Assembly: GCF_004916975.1 (NCBI RefSeq)
Contig: NZ_STGQ01000001.1
Location: forward strand, 2,405,939-2,469,938
DNA: 64,000 bases
Direction of reading: 5' to 3'
DNA from: Paenibacillus dokdonensis
GTDB lineage: Bacteria; Bacillota; Bacilli; Paenibacillales; Paenibacillaceae
The notes beneath the pieces were generated by a model, which searched no databases, had not been told where the DNA came from, and saw only the letters and a program-made list of their open reading frames with translations. Positions 36,766-45,376 of the stretch are shown here, piece by piece. The stretch's first letter is position 1; every line of letters starts with the position of its first letter. Both the position numbers and the translations under genes were made by a program.

Positions 36766-36900
36766 GGACGTGATACGGGAGAGCTTTATAAAACACATTG
36801 ATGACATGCATCTTATCACTGGCACTGATTATGGGCGATGGCTATTGAAGAAGTAGTTACACTTGACTAACGGGGAACATTAATTGATAAAGTATTTACT

Positions 36901-36934
36901 AGAAGCCAACAATATATTTGTTGGCTTCTTCTGT
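36901..36934 (+). terminator. Terminator of the mannoside operon region
   Basis: AGAAGCCAACAA (36901-36912) pairs perfectly with TTGTTGGCTTCT (36918-36929). A TAACGGGG motif lies 30 bases upstream (36868-36875), as with the dispersed elements. Confidence 0.85.
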
Positions 36935-37040
36935 TGTTTCCTGACGATACAGTGTAATAAGAGCTATGAGAACATCAGCCGAATTGAAACTAAAAATAAT
37001 GACAATAATAGCTATAGATAAACATATAAAGGATGATAAT

Positions 37041-37553
37041 ATGATTTATATCTATAATGACTATGGTGGGACACATACAACAGCTCTTGCAGCTGCTTAT
37101 CATTTAAGAGAAATTACCCAATCAGGACGAAAACTAACTAAAGAAGAAATATTAAATGTTAACTATTTCAATAAATTAACTAAAGAGGATTCGGGAAAAA
37201 TCATTTTTCATGGGATAGACGAAAATGGAGATTCAGTATATACAATTGGACGAAAATCCTCCAAACTTGTTGTTCCGGCATTAAATGACTTAAGCTTGTT
37301 ACTACAAAGCAAACATCATTTTCATGAAAAAATAATATTCTCTAATACGTCACCGACTGTACCGTTTGTCATGTCAATTGGAGGTTTCTTATCAAGAGGA
37401 CTAAAAATCGATTTCATAGGTGTTCCGTTATTAATTATGGGTGCTAAACAATGCTGTGATAATATTTTTCAGTTGGTTGAAAATACGAAACGAACCGGGA
37501 AGTCCTCTAATGAAAAAAAAGTTATTATTTTAGAAAATGAAGCATTTAAATAA
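37041..37553 (+). CDS. DUF3189 family protein
   Basis: 170-residue protein. The N-terminus MIYIYNDYGGTHTTALAAAY is diagnostic of DUF3189, a Firmicutes family of unknown function often seen in spore-formers. The start at 37041 follows AAGGATG; the frame extends 75 bases upstream without a good site. The gene is noticeably AT-richer than its neighbours. Single gene. Confidence 0.82.
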   Translation: MIYIYNDYGGTHTTALAAAYHLREITQSGRKLTKEEILNVNYFNKLTKEDSGKIIFHGIDENGDSVYTIGRKSSKLVVPALNDLSLLLQSKHHFHEKIIFSNTSPTVPFVMSIGGFLSRGLKIDFIGVPLLIMGAKQCCDNIFQLVENTKRTGKSSNEKKVIILENEAFK

Positions 37554-37683
37554 TAAGACCGGTACATAGCCAATGGAGATGAAATGGATATTTTAATTTT
37601 GAGTAAATTGAGAAACCTTTTTGAGTGGAGTTACGTCTATGATGGCAAGATAAACCAACAAACCACTTCAAGAGGTGACATTT

Positions 37684-38697
37684 ATGAAAAAACCTTCCAA
37701 AGTCATTACCCTGTCCGCAGCCGTTGCCCTGGCACTCAGCTTGGCCGGACAAGACTTCGCTTCTGCGGCCGCTTTTAAAGATCTGAATAACGTGCAAGAT
37801 AAAGACAAAATCATTGCCCTGCATGACAGCGGCCTGATCAAGGGAATTACCGCAGAACTGTTTGCTCCGAATAAGACCGTCACACAGGCCGAGAGCATAC
37901 AGTTTTTCGTCAACGCGCTGGGACTGAATTTGGACTTTGTCCGTTTCGTTAAAGAGCCCCAGGCTTCCGATTATTACAAGCATGCTAAAGATTCCGCTTG
38001 GTACGCAAATGCTTTCATTGTCGCCGCAGTCAACGGACTAGACCTGCCTGGAGATCTGAATCCGAATGAAAAGATGACGCGCGAAGCCTTTACGCATCAG
38101 CTCGTTCATACGATCGAAATTACCGGTAAGCTGCCTATGATACATCCGGTTGTCAAGGAATTCAAAGACCAGGATCAAGTCAATGTCGATTATTCCGGAT
38201 CGATCCAACGCGCCTTGAACTACGGCGTCATAGAGCTGGATAAAGACGGGAAGTTTCATCCGAAGAAAGAAATCACACGTGCGGAAGCGGCCATCGAAAT
38301 TAGCAATGCACTTCATTATTTGAAAGCTCACCAAGCGCCGCAGGGGAATGAGAGCTTCGTTCTCACGGCAGAACAAGCCGCGCAATTGATCAAAGGGGCG
38401 TCTGGAGACAAACTGCAGATCAAGATCGATCCGCAAGCCGTTGTGTCCCGCGAGTCATTTACGTACCTGCTGATCCACACCCTTCAAGCGGGAGGCAAGC
38501 TGCCGATGTTGAAGCTAATCCCGAGAGAGATCAAGGACAACGATAAAATCGATATCCAATATCAAGGCGCGATTCAAACGGCACTTGCTCTCAAGATCGT
38601 GGAACTGGACTCAGAAGGCAACTTCAATCCGAAGAACGGAGTTACCCTTACAGACGCGACGGCAATGGTCGATCGGGTGCAAGAGATCGATAAGTAA
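37684..38697 (+). CDS. Secreted S-layer-homology-like repeat protein
   Basis: 337 residues with a signal peptide (about 1-29, ending FASAA). The mature part begins with an SLH-type unit (FKDLNNVQDKDKIIALHDSG, LFAPNKTVTQAE) and then two related 100-residue units: TREAFTHQLVHTIEITGKLP ... GVIELDKDGKFHPKKEITRA and SRESFTYLLIHTLQAGGKLP ... KIVELDSEGNFNPKNGVTLT. SLH units bind pyruvylated cell-wall polymers. So it is a cell-surface protein made by internal duplication. AGAGGTGA precedes the ATG. Confidence 0.83.
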   Translation: MKKPSKVITLSAAVALALSLAGQDFASAAAFKDLNNVQDKDKIIALHDSGLIKGITAELFAPNKTVTQAESIQFFVNALGLNLDFVRFVKEPQASDYYKHAKDSAWYANAFIVAAVNGLDLPGDLNPNEKMTREAFTHQLVHTIEITGKLPMIHPVVKEFKDQDQVNVDYSGSIQRALNYGVIELDKDGKFHPKKEITRAEAAIEISNALHYLKAHQAPQGNESFVLTAEQAAQLIKGASGDKLQIKIDPQAVVSRESFTYLLIHTLQAGGKLPMLKLIPREIKDNDKIDIQYQGAIQTALALKIVELDSEGNFNPKNGVTLTDATAMVDRVQEIDK

Positions 38698-38805
38698 GAG
38701 ATCCAGGTAACGAGTAGAAGGATAGTCATAAAATAAATCAATTTGTTATTAAAGGTTACCTAAAACTATTCTTCCATGGGTATTATTTGAGCTTTTAAAA
38801 GAAAA

Positions 38806-38852
38806 GTGAGGATTATATTAGAGTTGTTTCTAATATAGTCCTCACTTTATTT
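38806..38852. terminator. Strong terminator between convergent genes
   Basis: A 17-bp stem with one G-T pair (38806-38822 with 38829-38845) and a 6-base loop, followed by TTTATTTAT. It ends the SLH gene and probably the convergent SDR gene. Confidence 0.85.
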
Positions 38853-38971
38853 ATGCTATTTCCTTATGTCTTAATGGTTATTCAACAAATAGTACTAGTA
38901 AACAATCTCTTTTGTATTATTATAGAGGGTGTCCAAGCAGCCATTTAAGGCTTATGGTAAGCCCTCCTTTT

Positions 38972-39817
38972 TCAAGCAAAATAATGCCCTTTTTCGAGAT
39001 CGGCGATCAATCCGGGCTGGATCGGTTTCCAGCCCAGAAGTTCCCGTGTTGCCAAACTCGCTTGCGTAGTATTGTACAAGCTTGTGATGTCTAATGCCGA
39101 AATAGGGCCAAGAAAGCCGAAATGAGAGGTTGCTTCTTCAGGTGTTATGCTGACTGCTGGCACTTTCAATTGCCGTCCGATAACAGCGGCAATCTCGCGG
39201 AGCGGAATGCCTTCATCGCCGGCACCAAGCAGCCGTGAGCCCGCCGGGGCGGATTCCAGCGCCAGACGGTACAGAACCGCCGCATCCAGGCGGTGAACTG
39301 CTGGCCAACGGTTCGTTCCGTCGCCGATGTAGGCGGCGAAGTCCCTCGCCCGTGCAATGTTGATCATCATTGGCACAAAGCCCTTATCGCCTTCGCCGTG
39401 CACGGACGGTGCAAGCGAGACGATCGATGACCGGATACCCCGCTCTGCCATTGCGAGCACTGCTTGATCCACGGTATGTCCATTAGCGTGAGCCGTGGTA
39501 ATGAACGGCTTCCCGGAGCCTTCAAGCGCCGCTCCCATGGCTTCAACGGCTCTCAAATCCAGAGCTAACGCACCTTCAAAGTCGGAAAAATCGTTGGTGA
39601 ACGCCAGATGAATAACGCCGTCCGCAGCAGCGGCGGAACTGCCCAGCGTATCGAGATCGTCCAGCGTGCCGTACAGCACTTCGGCTCCCGTCGCCTTTAA
39701 TCCCGCGGCTTTCTCTTCAGAACGGCAAAGACCCGACACTGTATGACCCGAGTCGATCAGTTCCCGGACGACCGCGGAACCAACATACCCTGTTGCTCCT
39801 GTAACAAAAACATGCAT
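38972..39817 (-). CDS. NAD-dependent epimerase/dehydratase-like SDR
   Basis: 281 residues of the extended/atypical SDR type: HVFVTGATGYVGSAVVRELI at the N-terminus, GVIHLAFTNDF, and a substrate-side region NRWPAVHRLDAAVLYRLALE. The family is commonly annotated as 'SDR family oxidoreductase' and induced by a divergent MerR protein. The start ATG 39817 is 9 bases after AAGGAGG. Divergent from the MerR gene at 39912, with a shared control region. Confidence 0.9.
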   Translation of the reverse strand: MHVFVTGATGYVGSAVVRELIDSGHTVSGLCRSEEKAAGLKATGAEVLYGTLDDLDTLGSSAAAADGVIHLAFTNDFSDFEGALALDLRAVEAMGAALEGSGKPFITTAHANGHTVDQAVLAMAERGIRSSIVSLAPSVHGEGDKGFVPMMINIARARDFAAYIGDGTNRWPAVHRLDAAVLYRLALESAPAGSRLLGAGDEGIPLREIAAVIGRQLKVPAVSITPEEATSHFGFLGPISALDITSLYNTTQASLATRELLGWKPIQPGLIADLEKGHYFA

Positions 39818-39858
39818 AATGAGATCCTCCTTCATGAGTTGACTGCTTGAACATGTTT

Positions 39859-39889
39859 AGCATAAACTATGAAGTGAACTCTATGGCAA
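39859..39889 (-). promoter_or_regulatory. MerR-type promoter of the SDR gene
   Basis: On the minus strand TTGCCA and TATGCT are separated by 19 bases. The spacer contains the imperfect dyad TAGAGTTCACTTCATAG, resembling AdhR-type MerR operators. Confidence 0.65.
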
Positions 39890-39911
39890 GCGGTCCAAAG
39901 GTGAAATAATC

Positions 39912-40325
39912 ATGAAAATTCAGGAACTGGCGGACAAGATGGGATTAACGATCCATACGATCCGCTTTTATGAAAAGGAAGGCTTGCTGGATGATCGGCA
40001 TGTCCGGCGAGAAAGCAATAATTACCGTAACTATTCGGAAGAGGCTATCGAGCGGTTGAAGCTCATCAAAAAGTTCCAGTCCATCGGCTGTTCGCTGGCT
40101 GAACTGAAGGCAGTTCTGCAGGACTACGACACCAATGCGCACACAAACCTGCAGATTATAGATTGGATTCGTGGCAAGAAAAAGGAGATCGAAAGCAAGA
40201 AGGAAGAATACGACCAAATGCTGGACACCCTTAACAAGATGCTGGAGTATAAGACTCTACTCATGGAGGATCCACAAAAAGCTCAAGAGATGCTAAAGGC
40301 TTGGCATGCCGGCTCATCCGAATGA
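39912..40325 (+). CDS. MerR family regulator (AdhR-like)
   Basis: 137 residues: a MerR winged helix (IQELADKMGLTIHTIRFYEK, then EGLL) and a long coiled-coil dimerisation helix, with no cysteine at all. That fits the carbonyl/redox-type MerR group only loosely, since AdhR uses a cysteine; the signal is unknown. AAGGTGA precedes the ATG. Divergent from the SDR gene it probably activates. Confidence 0.88.
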   Translation: MKIQELADKMGLTIHTIRFYEKEGLLDDRHVRRESNNYRNYSEEAIERLKLIKKFQSIGCSLAELKAVLQDYDTNAHTNLQIIDWIRGKKKEIESKKEEYDQMLDTLNKMLEYKTLLMEDPQKAQEMLKAWHAGSSE

Positions 40326-40898
40326 GCTGGTTTGTAGCTTCCATTAGTCCATGCGGAACAATTGAAACAGGAATACATACATCGTACTTCTCTTCTATCC
40401 ATCCAAAGTTCCTATTACATCCTCTTAAGCGCCGTACAAAATCGTTTATTTGGCTAACCTATCTCATCGGCGATAGTTGTCCACTGACACAAATCTGCCT
40501 ACATATCTTAGTCCAGAAAAGCTTGTAAAACCAGGCTTTTCTTTTTTTATATAGGAACATTTGTGTCAAAGAAAAATACATAAGTGATCCCACATAATTG
40601 GCGTTTTTCACTCCATTCTGTTCATATTCAACATTTCGTGTTGCTGTTAACTTATTAAATAAAAAGGTTCGATTTAAGGTTGTGATGGTCTTCCTGTTCT
40701 CGTCACCATTTCTAGATCCAACAAGACGATTGATTTAATGAAAACCGAATATCCATATCTGCGAAATCCCGAAACCTCATGGTTGAGTTCGGTTTTAGGG
40801 ATCCCTACCGTAATCGTTTTTTGGTAGGCGGATGTCATAGGAACACTAGTGGATCCAATTTCATAAATTATCTAGTCGAGAAGGGGGGATGGGCTTGT
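40326..40898. other. Gene-poor stretch upstream of the azole-peptide cluster
   Basis: No supported gene. A terminator (AGAAAAGC 40515-40522 with GCTTTTCT 40534-40541, then TTTTTTT) ends transcription from the MerR side. Between 40780 and 40830 nested inverted repeats (CCGAA ... TTCGG; TACC ... GGTA) give a structured leader before the cluster. The cluster promoter must lie between 40550 and 40890; I cannot place it firmly. Confidence 0.5.
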
Positions 40899-40988
40899 AT
40901 GCCGGTCGGAACCAGATCTAAACATTCTCGTATAACGATTGTCCCAAGCAAGGACAGTGAAATGAATGATACGGAGGGTATAAAATGA
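40899..40988 (+). CDS. 29-codon ORF coupled to the precursor gene
   Basis: An ATG with AAGGGGGG ten bases upstream opens 29 codons (MPVGTRSKHSRITIVPSKDS to the end EGIK) whose TGA overlaps the precursor ATG as ATGA. The frame is also open further upstream to a GTG-like start at 40779. The product is basic and shows no known motif. The overlap suggests translational coupling or a regulatory leader peptide for the precursor. It could also be fortuitous. Confidence 0.4.
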   Translation: MPVGTRSKHSRITIVPSKDSEMNDTEGIK

Positions 40989-41236
40989 ACGATTTCCAGA
41001 AGGATCTGCAAAACTTGAATGTCGGCCAGTTCAATCCGACGGGGATGACGCCTATGTCGGGGCAAAATCAGAACGGTCCGGGGGATCCCCGCTTATGTGC
41101 TGGTATTTGCTTTTTTTGCGCCGGTTTTTGTGGCGGTTTTTGTTCATGCAGCAACTGTTTCCGCTGCAGTAGCTGCTTCAACTGCGCCCGCTGCAGTAGC
41201 TGCGCACGTTGCGGAAGCTGCGCTCGCTGCCGTTGA
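40985..41236 (+). CDS. Heterocycloanthracin/sonorensin-like azole peptide precursor
   Basis: 83 residues. A leader of about 36 residues begins MNDFQKDLQNLN, matching the FQxxLQxLN recognition motif of heterocycloanthracin precursors, and ends GPGDPR. The core has 15 cysteines in 47 residues; from Cys54 onward a cysteine occurs every third residue (CSNCFRCSSC, CARCSSCARC), with several serines. Cysteines and serines are the substrates that cyclodehydratases convert to thiazol(in)es and oxazol(in)es. GGAGG lies 7 bases before the ATG. It is followed by three matching maturation genes. The core sequence is built on short DNA repeats (CGCTGCAGTAGCTGC occurs twice). Confidence 0.93.
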   Translation: MNDFQKDLQNLNVGQFNPTGMTPMSGQNQNGPGDPRLCAGICFFCAGFCGGFCSCSNCFRCSSCFNCARCSSCARCGSCARCR

Positions 41237-41274
41237 GTACCGAAAAGCTCGCTTGACGATCCGCAATACGGTAT

Positions 41275-41418
41275 GCCCCTGCAGATGTCTCGTCTTGCTG
41301 GGGCTGTTCCTATTTTAGTTTTAGGCATGACGGACAAAACGCTCTACATAACTTAAAAATGAGGGAAAACCGAAGGTGCGTACAATGCGGTTTTGCCTCT
41401 GGCAAAACCTTAAGGAGG
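41275..41418 (+). promoter_or_regulatory. Hairpins between precursor and maturation genes
   Basis: GCCCC (41275-41279) can pair with GGGGC (41300-41304), followed by a weak T-rich stretch. Then AAAACCG (41366-41372) can pair with CGGTTTT (41388-41394), which excludes the stronger GGTTTTGCC-TCT-GGCAAAACC hairpin (41389-41409). The latter ends 2 bases before the AAGGAGG ribosome-binding site of the next gene. This probably sets the precursor-to-enzyme ratio. Confidence 0.55.
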
Positions 41419-41427
41419 AATAAAAAC

Positions 41428-43386
41428 TTGAACCCTTCTATGCGTCTGAAAGTGAAAGGGGATACGTTCTTTCTCCCCGATTCGAATGGAGGCGTCTATT
41501 TTCGCAACAATACGGGTTCGTTCCGAATGGAAGGCGACATGGTCGATCTGTGGATCGAAAAATTGATGCCCATGTGGAGTGGGGATTATTCCATGGCGGA
41601 TCTGACGGACGGCCTGCCGGAACCGCACAGGGTACGGGTTTATGAAATCGCGGAAGTACTGCTGGGTAACGGCTTTGTCCGGGATACCAGTCAAGACCGC
41701 CCGCACGCCCTCCCAGAAGCTGTCGAACGGAAATATGCCGCACAAATCGAATTTCTGGACAGCTTTGGCGGTTCGGGCGCTCACTGCTTTCAAGTCTATC
41801 GCCAGGCTAATCCGATTGCGGTCGGTTCCGGTCCGATATTTGTCTCGCTCGTTGCGGCTTTGTTGGAATCTGGATTGCCCCGGTTTCGTATGCTCATTAC
41901 GAACCGGGCGACCACGGATCGCCAGCGGATCTCCGAGCTGACGGCGACCGCGCGTCTATCGGATCTCGATATCGAGGTCGAGGAGATCTTTCCGTCGAAT
42001 GACGGTTTCCTCGATTGGTCTGAGGTTGTGCGGCTGGCGGATTCCGTTCTCTACGTCGCTCAGAATGACGATCCCGGAGAGCTTAGAGCGCTGCATGCTG
42101 CCTGCAGGGACGCGAAGAAGCTGCTGCTGCCTGCCATCTACTTGGGACAGGTGGGCATAGCAGGGCCGCTGGTGCACCCGGATTCGGACGTCTGCTTCGA
42201 ATCCGCATGGCGCAGGATTCACCGAACCGCCCTTGGTGATGTGGATAAACCGACCACCTTCTCAACTACGTCGGAAGCTATGCTCGCGAATGTGGTCGTA
42301 TTCGAATGGCTTAAGACCTTTTCGGAGACGACGGCTTCGGAATTGAACGGAAAGCTGTTCCTGCTGAATTCGGAGACATTAGAAGGAGAGTGGCATCCGT
42401 TACTTCCCCATCCGCTGGTCAGGGGTCTTCGTCCGGCGGAGCCTACGGATCTATTCGACCTTCCAATCGATCAGCGTACAGAGGGGCAGGAGGCAGACCG
42501 TCTCCTCTCCTATTTCAATCGCTTGACTTCGGCAGAGACCGGCATTCTTCACTGTTGGGAGGAAGGGGACTCGAAGCAGCTTCCGCTCTCGCAGTGTCGC
42601 GTCCAGGCAGTCGACCCGCTATCGGAAGGCCCCGCCGAGCTGCTGCCGCAAATCGTCTGTTCGGGAATGACACACCATGAAGCAAGGAAGGAAGCGGGCT
42701 TGGCCGGCATCGAGGCATACGTGTCGCGACTGGCCGGGGTTCTGAAGGCGGCCAGACCTGCGCAGCCGGATTCTGCCAGCTCGCTCGAGTCGCAGCCACA
42801 TGAATATGTAGGGATCGGTGCAGGAGAGACGGTAGCGGAAGCGGTCTTCCGCGGACTGCGGAAATATCTGTTCGAGGAGCTGAAAAGTCGTTCCGAATCC
42901 AGCCTGCCCTCCGTTTATCAAATCAATCTAAGCAAGGTTGAGGACGATTTTTGCCTCTATTGCTTGCGCGTATTGACTACGATGCGGGACGCCCCTGTAA
43001 TCGGACTAGGGCAAGAAGCCTTGGGTTTCCCGGTCGTCTGGGTCGGTACGAACGGGTACTGGTACGGCGGAGTCGGAGTCAACCGCACGATGGCGCTGCG
43101 AGAAGCGCTCCGACAGGCGCTGATGAAAATCCAAAACGATGCTGCGGACATCCAAGGCCAAATCCTGGAGCGTTCTTCGGTCAAAATGGAAGATGCCTTG
43201 ACGCAGAGCTTGACGATTCCCAGCTTTGATGAGTCTGAATATGGCATGACGCTGCAGTCCGTCCGGGAGATCCTGCAATCGAACCGTAAGCGGATCGTGG
43301 TTGTTGATTTGTCGACAGAACCGTTTATGCAAGAAGAGCTGGCAGGCGTGTTTGGCGTGTCGCTGCGAGAGGAGGAGACGCTTTGA
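41428..43386 (+). CDS. Ocin-ThiF-like leader-binding protein (F protein) of the azole-peptide cluster
   Basis: 652 residues. The start NPSMRLKVKGDTFFLPD and GGVYFRNNTGSFRMEGD match the 'putative thiazole-containing bacteriocin maturation protein' family (TIGR03693, ThiF-like). In characterised heterocycloanthracin systems this auxiliary F protein binds the precursor leader and passes it to the cyclodehydratase. Its first 100 residues are the likely leader-binding (RRE-like) part; an E1-like region follows (AVGSGPIFVSLVAALLESGL). The TTG start at 41428 is nine bases after AAGGAGG; frame extension upstream runs through the hairpin. The stop overlaps the next gene by 4 bases. Higher GC than the flanking genes. 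Confidence 0.9.
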   Translation: MNPSMRLKVKGDTFFLPDSNGGVYFRNNTGSFRMEGDMVDLWIEKLMPMWSGDYSMADLTDGLPEPHRVRVYEIAEVLLGNGFVRDTSQDRPHALPEAVERKYAAQIEFLDSFGGSGAHCFQVYRQANPIAVGSGPIFVSLVAALLESGLPRFRMLITNRATTDRQRISELTATARLSDLDIEVEEIFPSNDGFLDWSEVVRLADSVLYVAQNDDPGELRALHAACRDAKKLLLPAIYLGQVGIAGPLVHPDSDVCFESAWRRIHRTALGDVDKPTTFSTTSEAMLANVVVFEWLKTFSETTASELNGKLFLLNSETLEGEWHPLLPHPLVRGLRPAEPTDLFDLPIDQRTEGQEADRLLSYFNRLTSAETGILHCWEEGDSKQLPLSQCRVQAVDPLSEGPAELLPQIVCSGMTHHEARKEAGLAGIEAYVSRLAGVLKAARPAQPDSASSLESQPHEYVGIGAGETVAEAVFRGLRKYLFEELKSRSESSLPSVYQINLSKVEDDFCLYCLRVLTTMRDAPVIGLGQEALGFPVVWVGTNGYWYGGVGVNRTMALREALRQALMKIQNDAADIQGQILERSSVKMEDALTQSLTIPSFDESEYGMTLQSVREILQSNRKRIVVVDLSTEPFMQEELAGVFGVSLREEETL

Positions 43387-45332
43387 GCGCGATCGTGACG
43401 GTCATCGGGGAAGGACAGCTCGCGGATATGGTAAGCAAGTTATTGTCTGCGGATGACCGCTATCGGCTGATCCGGCAGAAGAGCATTGAATCTGGAGAGG
43501 CGGCAATAGGAGACTTGGCGCTCGTATTGAACGATGCTTGGGATCCTTCCGTTCATCTTGCGGCGGAGGAACGGTTCCGTCAGTCGGGAACGCCCTGGCT
43601 GCGCGGCTTTGTTGCATTTGGAGAGGGGATTGTCGGTCCGTTGGTTCGTCCGGAGGGGCTAGGATGCTCGCAATGCGCGGATACCCGGCTCCTGCTGGCG
43701 GGAAGTGACCGCAGGGAATCGTGGGACCTACAGCAGATGCTGGCATCGCATGGGGGGATCGCCCGGGACACTTGGGCGTCTCGAACGGGGATATTGCAGG
43801 TAGCGCGCCTTGTTGCGGCAGAAGGCGTTAAGATGCTGGAGGGCGGAAAGCCGGAGACGGAAAGCCGGATATACCTGATCAATCTGCGTACGATGAAAAG
43901 CTCGTTGCACTTCTTCCTGCCCGATCCGCTATGTCCGATCTGCGGCCGATTGCCTGAAGACGATGCGGAGACGGCTCGCGTTGCGCTGCAGCCAAGCCTG
44001 AAAATCAGCACCGAAACGTATCGCAGCCGTTCGATGGATGAGCTAAAGGGTGTTTTGGCCAAAGAATATCTGGATGCCAGGACCGGTTTTCTGAATGGAA
44101 AAATGGTTGACCTTGTGTCTCCTTTTGCCGATGCGAGCATAAATTTGCCCTTGTTTGGCGGAGATGAGGCATGCGCAGGTCGGACCCACTCCTATGCGGA
44201 TAGCGAGATGACGGCCATCCTGGAGGGACTGGAGCGTTATTGCGGTCTGTCGCCCCGCGGCAAACGATCCGTCGTTCATGCCAGTTTCAGCAATGTGCAG
44301 GACCAAGCCCTCGATCCTCTCCGCGTAGGCGTCCATGCGAAGGAACAGTATGAACGTGCAGACTTCCCGTTCAAGCCATTCGATCCCGAGCGGCCAATCG
44401 ATTGGGTATGGGGTTATTCGTTCCTGGAGCAGCGTCCGATTCTCGTACCGGAGCTGCTGGCTTATTACAGTTCGGGCTGCGGTCACGGATTTGTCTATGA
44501 AACGTCCAATGGCTGCGCGCTGGGCGGCAGTCTAGAGGAAGCGATCTTCTACGGGATGCTGGAAGTGGTGGAGCGCGACTCCTTCCTCATGACCTGGTAT
44601 GCGCGACTGCCCCTGCCGCGACTAGACCATCGTTCGGTCCAGGACCGGGAATTGAGATGGATGACGGATCGTTTGGAGGCCGTGGCGGGCTATGACGTGC
44701 ATTTGTATAAATCGACAATGGAGCACGGCATACCGAGCGTGTGGGCGCTCGCGAAAAACAAGAAAGAGCGGGGCGTGAACCTCATCTGCGCAGCGGGCGC
44801 CCATCCGGATCCGATCCGCGCGGCAAAAAGCGCGATCCACGAAGTGGCGGGCATGCTGCTCACCGTCAGCGAGAAATTCGAGGAAAACCGTCAGCAGTAT
44901 AAACGGATGCTTCTCGATCCGTACCAGGTCGTTCAGATGGAGGACCACTCCATGCTGTACGGGTTGAAACAGGCGGAGGAACGGCTCGATTTTCTGCTGA
45001 ATAACGATCGTCCGATGCAAACGTTCGCCGAAGCGTTTAAACCAAGGGGCTGGAACGCCGATCTGACCGATGATCTGAAGGCCATGCTGCATGTTTTTCG
45101 CCAATTGAATCTTGAAGTAATCGTGGTTGACCAGACGACTCCGGAGACGCGTCGCAACGGACTGCATTGCGTGAAAGTGCTCATTCCCGGCATGCTGCCG
45201 ATGACGTTCGGGCAGCATCTCATCCGTTTGACGGGACTGGATAGAGTGCTCAGGGTCCCTGCGGAGCTATCTTATTCGCTGGAGCCCTTATCGCCCGAGC
45301 AGCTTAATCAGTATCCGCACCCGTTCCCATAA
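43383..45332 (+). CDS. YcaO-type cyclodehydratase (fused C-D protein)
   Basis: 649 residues. The N-terminal 200 residues are an E1-like docking domain with a four-cysteine zinc site (GCSQC, Cys95/98; LCPIC, Cys184/187). The C-terminal YcaO domain carries ATP-binding signatures (AILEGLERYCGLSPRGKR, EAIFYGMLEVVERDSFLM, AKSAIHEVAGML) and the terminal PHPFP, the PxPxP tail required for cyclodehydration. It uses ATP to close Cys/Ser side chains onto the backbone, giving azolines. TTG start with GGAGGAG upstream, overlapping the F-protein stop, so translation is coupled. Confidence 0.93.
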   Translation: MSAIVTVIGEGQLADMVSKLLSADDRYRLIRQKSIESGEAAIGDLALVLNDAWDPSVHLAAEERFRQSGTPWLRGFVAFGEGIVGPLVRPEGLGCSQCADTRLLLAGSDRRESWDLQQMLASHGGIARDTWASRTGILQVARLVAAEGVKMLEGGKPETESRIYLINLRTMKSSLHFFLPDPLCPICGRLPEDDAETARVALQPSLKISTETYRSRSMDELKGVLAKEYLDARTGFLNGKMVDLVSPFADASINLPLFGGDEACAGRTHSYADSEMTAILEGLERYCGLSPRGKRSVVHASFSNVQDQALDPLRVGVHAKEQYERADFPFKPFDPERPIDWVWGYSFLEQRPILVPELLAYYSSGCGHGFVYETSNGCALGGSLEEAIFYGMLEVVERDSFLMTWYARLPLPRLDHRSVQDRELRWMTDRLEAVAGYDVHLYKSTMEHGIPSVWALAKNKKERGVNLICAAGAHPDPIRAAKSAIHEVAGMLLTVSEKFEENRQQYKRMLLDPYQVVQMEDHSMLYGLKQAEERLDFLLNNDRPMQTFAEAFKPRGWNADLTDDLKAMLHVFRQLNLEVIVVDQTTPETRRNGLHCVKVLIPGMLPMTFGQHLIRLTGLDRVLRVPAELSYSLEPLSPEQLNQYPHPFP

Positions 45333-45376
45333 ATACGGCTATGAGGCGGCGGGGTTGGAAGACAAGGAGGAAAGCG

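Noticed and set aside
40301..40528. 75-codon plus-strand frame after the MerR gene
   Set aside because: Starts within the MerR gene, no ribosome-binding site, ends in a terminator stem.
41068..41337. Long open frames on both strands over the precursor gene (Ala-rich on plus, Gln/Leu-rich on minus)
   Set aside because: They are by-products of the repetitive TGC codons of the precursor; the frame with leader motif and ribosome-binding site is the coding one.
41237..41427. CRISPR-like or repeat array suspicion around the azole-peptide genes
   Set aside because: Repeats are coding CXX units; no regular repeat-spacer pattern anywhere in the window.
41428..43386. Assignment of the F protein as a functional E1 ubiquitin-like activating enzyme
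   Set aside because: The ThiF-like region lacks the clear GxGxxG nucleotide motif and CxxC zinc pairs of active E1 enzymes; the leader-binding role fits better.
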